A stretch of DNA of 20,622 nt. Origin: a virus. This document shows, in pieces, positions 13,578 to 19,623 of the stretch. The stretch covers positions 1-20,622 of the IMG/VR virus record IMGVR_UViG_3300041809_002715; one strand, 5' to 3'. Under the pieces are notes generated by a model. That model was not told the origin of the DNA, made no database searches, and saw only the letters and a program-made list of their open reading frames with translations. Within the stretch, counting starts at the first letter, position 1; each line of letters opens with the position of its first letter. Made by a program: the position numbers and the translations under genes.

Positions 13578-14550
13578 ACTCAGGAGGCAATGCGTTGCCG
13601 ATCATCATCGCAACAGATGTCTTGCCTCTGTCGGCTGGAAATTGATACTTAGGGGGGAACGTCTGCAATAGTGCCGCTTCCCGCATCGTGATGGCTCTGT
13701 CCTGTTCTGGATGCAAGAACCGACCCTTTGAGGGATTGAAGCAGCCTCCTGTAAGCGTGGGGGCCACGTCGTCCCAAGCCATCCGGCCATAAACGTCCTT
13801 GAAGCCGTCACAGTCTTTGTGGCAGGCTAGCTGCAGTCTCTCGGGCAGGGCGGTCCGGCTGCCGCCGTTCTTTGGAATGTGTTTGATCCGTTCGATAGTC
13901 AAAGGCTTCCGATTTTCAGGAAAATCATGAATCGGGTCTCCGGTCGCTCCAGGCAAGGGGAGCGCCGCGATCGTGTGACGCACCGAAACGATGTTCGGCA
14001 AGATATCAGCGAAGTTGATCATTCCAAACAGCCCGGCCAATAAAATCAGCCTTTCCCGCCGTTGTGGGACCCCGTATCTCGCGGCGTCAAGCACATCGTG
14101 ATTGCAAGTATATCCGAGACCCTCAAGTCCCGCACAAAACCTGGCAAACCTATCGTCGTCTCTCAATTCGGGCACATTCTCAAGCATGATCGCCTTGGGA
14201 AGCAAACCCTCGGCAAGTCTAGCAAATTCGTCAATCAGGTCGTTCCTTGGATCATCGCTCTTGCGATGCCCGTTCCTGGTACGCATGCTGGAAAAACCCT
14301 GGCAAGGCGGGCAGCCGGCGAGCAGATCGAGTTCGGTCTGCCGAAGCCTCAATCTTTGCTTCACGGCGTCAACAGTAATATCTTGAATGTCCTTTTGCCA
14401 TAACTTGACTTCCGGGTGATTAGCAGAGTAGGCGCTAGCTGCAACGGGGTCTATTTCAATCGCCCCCGTGACCGAAAATCCCGCGGACTTGAGGCCCTGG
14501 GTCATGCCGCCGCATCCGCAAAACAGGTCTATGGCAAGATATGAGCTCAT
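13522..14550 (-). CDS. DNA (cytosine-5-)-methyltransferase
   Basis: This is a complete 342-residue C5 cytosine methyltransferase using S-adenosylmethionine. Motif I is DLFCGCGGMTQGL (8-20). Motif IV is AGCPPCQGFSS with catalytic C83. Motif VI is ENVPEL (124-129) and motif VIII is QRRERLILLA (163-172). A short target-recognition region runs from about 173 to 255, followed by YGRMAWDDVAPTLTGG. Motifs IX-X include GRFLHPEQDRAITMREAALL and IGNALPPEF. All catalytic and cofactor motifs look intact, so it is probably active, with target site unknown. It is convergent with the receiver gene and part of the Vsr/ATPase cluster. It may protect self DNA, and its 5-methylcytosine is also the lesion source that classical Vsr repairs. 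A candidate promoter lies immediately upstream. Confidence 0.93.
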   Translation of the reverse strand: MSSYLAIDLFCGCGGMTQGLKSAGFSVTGAIEIDPVAASAYSANHPEVKLWQKDIQDITVDAVKQRLRLRQTELDLLAGCPPCQGFSSMRTRNGHRKSDDPRNDLIDEFARLAEGLLPKAIMLENVPELRDDDRFARFCAGLEGLGYTCNHDVLDAARYGVPQRRERLILLAGLFGMINFADILPNIVSVRHTIAALPLPGATGDPIHDFPENRKPLTIERIKHIPKNGGSRTALPERLQLACHKDCDGFKDVYGRMAWDDVAPTLTGGCFNPSKGRFLHPEQDRAITMREAALLQTFPPKYQFPADRGKTSVAMMIGNALPPEFIRRQATCVRRYLEQAAS

Positions 14551-14565
14551 CGCGGAAAGCCTTCT

Positions 14566-14594
14566 ATTTTAATTATCGTGTGTTAGTCTAGCAA
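14566..14594 (-). promoter_or_regulatory. Candidate promoter for the cytosine methyltransferase
   Basis: On the minus strand TTGCTA (14594-14589), exactly 17 bases, then TAAAAT (14571-14566), in an AT-rich stretch. Transcription would begin near 14559, only about nine bases before the ATG at 14550. An AGAAGG at 14565-14560 would then lie outside the transcript. Either the mRNA is almost leaderless or a further-upstream promoter is used. Confidence 0.5.
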
Positions 14595-14641
14595 GCTTAA
14601 ACTAGAAACGCAGCAAAGAATTGAGGAATTTGGAGGTCGTC

Positions 14642-14863
14642 TCAGCTATCTGCAACCTGAGCAGTGTCCGAGATCGTTAGTTCCCACGTAGTCAGCCGTT
14701 TGCCGCAGTGGCGACATTCCCGGCGACGTAAGAGACGACCGCCAACGGCGCGTCGCGTATAGAGCACTCGCAGGTGCTTGCAGCCACAATTGCGGCATTC
14801 GAGGCCACGTCGATCGCCACAAGGATCCCATTTCTTGCGAGTAATCGCCTGATCGCTCATCAT
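14642..14863 (-). CDS. NrdR-like zinc-ribbon small protein
   Basis: This 73-residue protein is translated from ATG at 14863, which overlaps the terminase stop as ATGA and follows a good GAGGAG. The core reads ECRNCGCKHLRVLYTRR then RRRECRHCGKRLTTWE: two CxxC pairs (C23/C26 and C50/C53) with an R-R-R-E-C-x-x-C-G-K-R-x-T-T-[YW]-E signature identical in layout to the NrdR zinc ribbon and to small phage regulators of the Ogr/Delta type. The ATP-cone domain of NrdR is absent. It likely binds DNA or protein, perhaps a late-gene activator or a terminase partner, given the coupling to terminase. The upstream frame from 14962 lies within terminase and is not used. Confidence 0.72.
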   Translation of the reverse strand: MMSDQAITRKKWDPCGDRRGLECRNCGCKHLRVLYTRRAVGGRLLRRRECRHCGKRLTTWELTISDTAQVADS

Positions 14864-16923
14864 TTTCTCCTCAAGTCCTCTTGCGTGTAGCGTTTTCGCT
14901 CTCGCCTGGGCGTTGTTTGGCCCGCTTGGCCGATTCCAAGCATGCTTGCGGCGACGGCGCAACCGGTCAGACAGTCCAGCCAGTGGTTGTCAGGTTTGCT
15001 GGGCAAGAGCGTCCACTCGTGGACGGTCCGGCCGTGGCCCTGAGTGGTGGTCCAAGTCTCGCTGGCAGCGATGTGCTGGGCGAAGAGTTCGTGCTCGCGG
15101 GGCTGCCCAAAGAGCGTGAGGGCGCCAGCGTCGCCGGCGGAGGTGGCGAGGGCGGTGTGGGCGAACGTTTTCCAGTAGTTTACGTCCGAGGCCACATGTG
15201 GGAACTCGGCTGTGCGGTTGACGTTGGGGATGTACCAGTAGTGGCCGATGGTCTCGCCGGGGCGTCGGGCGTAGCTGCTCATAGGTTTGGAGCCTGCCCG
15301 CAGCCCAAGCCCCTTGTAGAGCATCATGGCCGAGCCACCTGCCTTGTGCTTGACGGCGGCGACGATACCCGGCTTGTAGCCCATGTCCACGAGCAGCCGG
15401 TCGATGCGCATCAGGCCGGCACCGCGTTTGAAGTCCGTGGCCAGGGATGTCGAGACCAGTTTCTCAAGGCCTGCCTGGATGGCGCCATCCTGGCCGGCGC
15501 CGGGGAACGTGCGCCCCAGCGTCTTGCGGGCGCCGTCGAGGGAGAAGATTCGATCGTTTTGTTCCGGAAATGTGCCGTAATCGATCACGAAACCGGTGAA
15601 GTCTTCCTGCCAGGCAACAACACAATAATACAACAGCTTGTTGTGGACATCGACGAACATGGTCAGCTTCGTGCAGGCCAGCGGCACCTCGCGACGCTGA
15701 CGGCCGTTGGCCTTCTCGCAGACCATCTGCACCGTTAGCAGATCCTTCCGTAATTCCGACGGCTTGAGCGGTTCGTTCTGGTATTCGGCGAAAAACGCAC
15801 GCTCGTTGTCGAACTTGAGGTTCATCGCGTGCTGGATCGCGCTGATCTCGCCGCGGGAGACCAGGTATCGTGCCGGCCAGGCCGCCACCGCGCCGGCGTC
15901 CATCTCTTCACGGCGGGCGAGGTAGAACTCCGTAGCTTCGTGGCCATCGCCATCGGCACGAAGACTTTCATCGCGGATGCGGGCATATTCCGCCCAGAGC
16001 TTGTCGGCTGCGGGGAAACTGTAGAGCAGCTTCGTCCGTTCGCCGTGCCAGGATGGGCTCTTCTGGCGGTCAAGAAGTTGGTCGGCCAGGTCGCCGCCCT
16101 GGATCACCGTGCATGGAATGATGATCGCCGTCCGCAGGCTGGGGCCGGCCAGCCCCTTAATGGCGCCATTGACGATCGACAGCCGCTCCGCCGTCTGGAG
16201 CATCGAGTGCGCCGACTGGTCCGTCTGCGGGTCATCGCACACCACCAGCGTGGGCCGCACCTGGCTGCCGTCGCTACGGACATACAGGGCACCACGGATG
16301 TTGCCGGTGATTCCCGACACGCGGATGATCGAGCCGGAGCAACGGCTGCCGGGGATGGTCGGCATGACGATCTCGTCCACGCCCCAGCCGATCCGCGTGG
16401 GGATGCCGTAGTACCGCTGGCCGGTGCAGCGCCGGGCCTCGCCCTCCAACAGGCGGATCGGGTAGATCGCTTCCGGGTAGTCGGCCAGCAGCAAGTCGTT
16501 GCCGATCATGTGGCTCTTGATGTTGGCCAGCATCGAAAGTGCCGATTCCTGGGCGCTTGCTATCAGGAACACGAACTCGTGCTGCCCCGACAGCACCGCC
16601 CACAGCACAGCCACCAGGCAAAGCGTGGTTTTGCCGCTGCCGCGGGGCATGGCCACCGCCAGCGTCTCGCGATATCGCACCACCCGCTCGATCTTGGCGA
16701 TCACGCGGAGGTGATCCTGCGACCATGCCAGCGTGAACAGGTGGGGAAAGTACGTCTCGCAGAAGAACTTGAAGTCACGGTCGGCCCGTGCGCGGCGGGC
16801 GCTTTCGCCGATCTTCGGCAAGGGCGCAATGTCCTGCCCAGCCAGCGTGATGGCTGCGGAACGCGCCTTGGCACGATCTTTTGTTTTCTGGTAAGCCCGC
16901 GAAGCTTGTGCGTGCTGTCTCAT
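14860..16923 (-). CDS. terL: Terminase large subunit
   Basis: This is a 687-residue DNA-packaging motor. The ATPase domain has a Walker A-like AMPRGSGKTTLC (91-102), an adenine-motif region with FLIASAQESAL, and a Walker B LVVCDDPQTD (226-235). The nuclease domain is a C-terminal RNase-H-like fold with TMFVDVHNKLLYYCVVAW (D425) and LLVDMGYKPG (D513). The N-terminus RDFKFFCETYFPHLF with AWSQDHLRVI is the usual entry of this terminase group. It threads DNA into the prohead through the portal. Here it is separated from the portal gene by ~6 kb of cargo, which is unusual because these genes are normally adjacent. No small terminase subunit is recognised. It ends in a four-base overlap with the zinc-ribbon gene. 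Start MRQHAQASRAYQ at 16923 lacks a strong ribosome site, so the exact start is moderately sure. Confidence 0.9.
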   Translation of the reverse strand: MRQHAQASRAYQKTKDRAKARSAAITLAGQDIAPLPKIGESARRARADRDFKFFCETYFPHLFTLAWSQDHLRVIAKIERVVRYRETLAVAMPRGSGKTTLCLVAVLWAVLSGQHEFVFLIASAQESALSMLANIKSHMIGNDLLLADYPEAIYPIRLLEGEARRCTGQRYYGIPTRIGWGVDEIVMPTIPGSRCSGSIIRVSGITGNIRGALYVRSDGSQVRPTLVVCDDPQTDQSAHSMLQTAERLSIVNGAIKGLAGPSLRTAIIIPCTVIQGGDLADQLLDRQKSPSWHGERTKLLYSFPAADKLWAEYARIRDESLRADGDGHEATEFYLARREEMDAGAVAAWPARYLVSRGEISAIQHAMNLKFDNERAFFAEYQNEPLKPSELRKDLLTVQMVCEKANGRQRREVPLACTKLTMFVDVHNKLLYYCVVAWQEDFTGFVIDYGTFPEQNDRIFSLDGARKTLGRTFPGAGQDGAIQAGLEKLVSTSLATDFKRGAGLMRIDRLLVDMGYKPGIVAAVKHKAGGSAMMLYKGLGLRAGSKPMSSYARRPGETIGHYWYIPNVNRTAEFPHVASDVNYWKTFAHTALATSAGDAGALTLFGQPREHELFAQHIAASETWTTTQGHGRTVHEWTLLPSKPDNHWLDCLTGCAVAASMLGIGQAGQTTPRRERKRYTQEDLRRK

Positions 16924-16969
16924 GCTTAGGATTATCCCTAGGTGTCAAGCCTCGGACCTCGGTAACCGC

Positions 16970-16998
16970 TTGCTGTAACAGCCGCCGTCGGTTAGTAT
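16970..16998 (+). promoter_or_regulatory. Candidate promoter for the phosphatase-deaminase-GAF operon
   Basis: TTGCTG (16970-16975), a 17-base spacer and TAGTAT (16993-16998) point toward the HAD gene at 17072, leaving a leader of about 67 bases. They lie in the 148-base gap between the divergent terminase and HAD genes, the only space where a promoter for this operon would fit. The call is by consensus only. Confidence 0.45.
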
Positions 16999-17071
16999 TC
17001 GCTAAGCTTCAGGCAGTTGTTCCGGCGGACGTGGGTTAGCACGAGGCGAGTTCTGGGGAATTGGCGGCCAT

Positions 17072-17776
17072 ATGTCCAAAATACGACTGGCGTTCTTCGA
17101 CATGGAAGGCACTATATTTCGACAGGCGGTGTCGAGCTCCGAAACTACTGTTGCGCCAAGCGCTTGGGTGGCAATTGCCCAGCGCCTGGGGCAGGATGCT
17201 TATGAAGAGGAACTGCAGACCCAAAAAAGATGGAAGAGTGGAGGGTACAGGTGCTATCTCGACTGGATGCAGGACACCATTTCGATTCACCAGAAGTATG
17301 GATTGCGTCGAACGGATTTTGAAGACATTTTATCACATATCGATTTCATGCCTGGCGCCGCGGAGCTGTTTGGCGCCTTCCGTGATCGTGGCGTCCCCAC
17401 CGCCTTGATCAGCGGCGGCTTTAAGTTCCAAGCTGATCGGGCGGTTGCCTTCCTTAAGATCCCTCATGCTTTCGCATCTTGTGAGTACTTTTGGGATGCT
17501 AACGGCCGCTTGTCCCATTGGAACCTTTTGCCAGGCGACTATATGGGCAAGACTCATTTTATGCGAATGCTTGCCGAGGAGTACGGGGTGCCTATTGAGG
17601 AGTGCGCCTTCGTCGGAGATGGGGAAAACGACAGTCGGTTAGCCCAGTTGGTGGGAGTATCTGTCGCCTTCAATGGGGCACCAGAGCTTGTTAAAGTGAC
17701 GACACACAGCGTCTGTCAACCCAGGGGACAGGAATCATTGGCACAGCTTCTTGAGATATTGGAATTGCGAACATGA
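17072..17776 (+). CDS. SerB-like HAD-family phosphatase
   Basis: This is a 234-residue HAD hydrolase with all four motifs: I, LAFFDMEGTIF (nucleophile D10, with Glu at 12 in place of the usual general-acid Asp); II, TALISGGF (S114); III, K160 in MGKTHFM; and IV, FVGDGENDSRLAQLVG (D183, D187). A helical cap (residues ~15-95) follows motif I, as in phosphoserine-phosphatase-type (subclass IB) enzymes. Substrates in this group are small phosphates such as phosphoserine or nucleotides; which one applies here cannot be read. The stop overlaps the cytidine deaminase start as ATGA, so the pair is probably made together and a nucleotide substrate is an attractive inference. Composition is more AT-rich than the terminase beside it. 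The upstream ribosome site is weak. Confidence 0.8.
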   Translation: MSKIRLAFFDMEGTIFRQAVSSSETTVAPSAWVAIAQRLGQDAYEEELQTQKRWKSGGYRCYLDWMQDTISIHQKYGLRRTDFEDILSHIDFMPGAAELFGAFRDRGVPTALISGGFKFQADRAVAFLKIPHAFASCEYFWDANGRLSHWNLLPGDYMGKTHFMRMLAEEYGVPIEECAFVGDGENDSRLAQLVGVSVAFNGAPELVKVTTHSVCQPRGQESLAQLLEILELRT

Positions 17777-18174
17777 CCGATAAGAAGACCCAAAAGAAAC
17801 TTTTCCGTATGGCCATGAAGGCTGCCACGAGATCTTACTCTCCCTATTCGAATTTTGCTGTTGGCGCCGCGGCCCTGACGAGTAACGGTTCGATCTTTCT
17901 GGGAACGAACGTTGAGAATGCCTCTTACGGGCTCACACTTTGCGCCGAACAGACGGCAGTTGCTAATGCGATAGCAAATCGGGGCGGCAAGATCGCAGCT
18001 GTGGCTGTGTATTGTGCCAAATGTGAGATCACTCCCTGCGGAGGATGCCGACAATTCATAGCAGAGTTCGGGCCGAAGGTTGAGGTAATCTACATGGCAA
18101 ACGGCGAGCTGGTGTCGCAGTTTATCTCCGAAATGCTGCCTTCCGCATTTACCAAAAAGGATTTGGAAAAATGA
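17773..18174 (+). CDS. cdd: Cytidine deaminase (Cdd family)
   Basis: This 133-residue protein is the size of the small tetrameric cytidine deaminases that convert cytidine and deoxycytidine to uridine and deoxyuridine. SPYSNFAVGAAA (23-34) and GTNVENASYG (44-53) form the substrate pocket. LCAEQTAV gives zinc ligand C57 and catalytic E59, and TPCGGCRQF gives ligands C89 and C92. All are intact. It lies between the HAD phosphatase and the membrane GAF protein with ATGA overlaps on both sides. A free-nucleoside salvage enzyme in a phage late region is unexpected; a role in altering the pyrimidine pool, or in defence by depleting cytidine nucleotides, is inference. It could also deaminate an unknown modified nucleoside. 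Confidence 0.92.
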   Translation: MTDKKTQKKLFRMAMKAATRSYSPYSNFAVGAAALTSNGSIFLGTNVENASYGLTLCAEQTAVANAIANRGGKIAAVAVYCAKCEITPCGGCRQFIAEFGPKVEVIYMANGELVSQFISEMLPSAFTKKDLEK

Positions 18175-18833
18175 GATGGGGATTATTGAAAAGGCCTTCC
18201 TTTTGGGTTGGGTTGGCTATTGCCGTAGGAGCAATTGTTATAGCGGTGGCTAAGCTGGATACCGACCCGCATTGGAAAATAGTCATTATCGGTGCGATGG
18301 GCGTTCTCTACTTGCTTTCTCAGTATTTCAACGTGTCCTATCTTTCAAAAGCTGACGCGAAAGAGCAAGTGCAGATGCGGTTGGAATGCGTCAATTCACT
18401 TAAGCATCTCGACCCGACTCAGAATTTGCGTGCCAACATATTCATATTCAGCAAGAAGAGCAACTCATATCATATCATTCACCAATACAACATGCAGACC
18501 GACAGCGACAAGGATGTCGAACTCCCCAAAGGCGAGGGATGCACCGGGCGCGCATGGACATCGAGAACTCAGGTGTGGGGTGATAAGGGCCAGATTCTCC
18601 GATCAGGCGATCATCGTGTGCCTGAAAACCAGGTATCCAAGATAAGGCCTGATCTTGAGTGGGTCTGTAGCACTCCCATTTTCGATACGAAGCGCCGTGA
18701 GGTGGTGGCCGTAATCAATTTCGACGGCAATAAGCCGATGGATCCGAAACAGCAGCAAGTCGTCATGGAACATGCAAACCGACTGGCGCATGAGTTGGCT
18801 TGCGTGTATGCACGCATCGGGAAATTCGTTTAG
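18171..18833 (+). CDS. Two-transmembrane GAF-domain sensor-like protein
   Basis: This is a 220-residue protein. Two N-terminal hydrophobic helices (about 11-27, FWVGLAIAVGAIVIAVA, and 36-53, KIVIIGAMGVLYLLSQYF) are joined by a short polar loop, followed by a helical linker and a cytosolic GAF-type domain (about 65-212). GAF features include RANIFIFSKKSNSYHI, GEGCTGRAW and VCSTPIFDTKRREVVAVINF. GAF domains bind small molecules such as cyclic nucleotides or metabolites, or act as dimerisation switches. There is no kinase, cyclase or nuclease domain attached. The start overlaps the deaminase stop as ATGA. The plausible role is a membrane-anchored sensor or effector controlling the two soluble enzymes, or a membrane-disrupting effector gated by ligand. 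Its stop is seven bases from the convergent ParB-like gene stop. Confidence 0.75.
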   Translation: MRWGLLKRPSFWVGLAIAVGAIVIAVAKLDTDPHWKIVIIGAMGVLYLLSQYFNVSYLSKADAKEQVQMRLECVNSLKHLDPTQNLRANIFIFSKKSNSYHIIHQYNMQTDSDKDVELPKGEGCTGRAWTSRTQVWGDKGQILRSGDHRVPENQVSKIRPDLEWVCSTPIFDTKRREVVAVINFDGNKPMDPKQQQVVMEHANRLAHELACVYARIGKFV

Positions 18834-18840
18834 GCCAGCC

Positions 18841-19623
18841 TCATTCTTGTCCAAGATTTCGCTCAACCAAATCGAGAAGAAGGCCAAACGCCGTGGCCGT
18901 GTTTTTGACGCCTGCCTGTTCCTTGGCGATGGTCAGGGCGTCGAGCATGCGGTCGTAGTCCGCGCGGCGGTTGATCCAGGTGCGGTCGCCGGTGGCCTGC
19001 TCCATGATCTTGGCGAAGAGCTTTTCTGCCCGCTCGACTTCCTCGGGCAGGAAAGCAATCGAGACGATACGGTACTCCAGGCCCTTTTCTGACAGCGGGT
19101 CGAGGTCTGGCGGCTCCATGCGGCCCAGAACCACGTCATCGAGGCCGGAATATTCCTTCAGGGCCACGTCATTGATCTCGTCATAAAGCTCGCGCAGGAT
19201 GGCCAGGTCATCCTGGCCGGCGATGGCATTGTGGGCAAGCTGTATGGCCACCTGCTGGGCATGGCTGAGCTGGCGGTCGCTATAGAGGACCAGCACTTCC
19301 GCCAGCCCGGCATCCTTGGCGGCCTTGACGCGATGATTGCCCGAGAGGATCGTGTAGCGGTCCTCCTGCGGCGTTGCACCGGCGTGGCGGATGGCAAACG
19401 GCACGCTGGTAAGGCAGCCGTCGCGCCGGATGTTCTCCACCAGCCGCTTGTACTGCTCGACCCGCATGAAGCGGGCGTTCTTCTCCAGCAGCTCGCACTG
19501 GCTGATCGGCACCATCGCGATCCGCAGGCTCGACGCCGCGAGCTTTTCGTTGACGCGATCCAAGCCGTGGGCGGCCGGCTCCGTTGATTCACTCACCTTG
19601 TCGCATGATTGGCTATCCACCAT
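18841..19623 (-). CDS. ParB-like (ParB/sulfiredoxin-fold) phage protein
   Basis: This 260-residue protein has an N-terminal ParB-like nuclease-fold domain: NARFMRVEQYKRLVENIRRD, then YTILSGNHRVKAAKDAG (the G-x-[HR]-R-x-x-A-A motif, about residues 91-106), and LSHAQQVAIQLAHNAIAGQDD. The C-terminal half is helical (VERAEKLFAKIMEQATGDRT, ending LLLDLVERNLGQE). Such proteins are frequent just upstream of phage terminases, often beside DNA-modification genes, and their biochemical role is poorly known. I chose the start at 19623 because a perfect AGGAGG (19636-19631) lies seven bases upstream; a Met at 19647 would place that site inside the gene. It overlaps the end of the Mom-like gene by 31 bases. 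Confidence 0.8.
   Translation of the reverse strand: MVDSQSCDKVSESTEPAAHGLDRVNEKLAASSLRIAMVPISQCELLEKNARFMRVEQYKRLVENIRRDGCLTSVPFAIRHAGATPQEDRYTILSGNHRVKAAKDAGLAEVLVLYSDRQLSHAQQVAIQLAHNAIAGQDDLAILRELYDEINDVALKEYSGLDDVVLGRMEPPDLDPLSEKGLEYRIVSIAFLPEEVERAEKLFAKIMEQATGDRTWINRRADYDRMLDALTIAKEQAGVKNTATAFGLLLDLVERNLGQE

Noticed and set aside
14881-16929. Two long plus-strand frames (285 and 366 codons) opposite terminase
   Set aside because: Antisense to a terminase with intact Walker and nuclease motifs; His/Arg/Gly-rich, without domain motifs.
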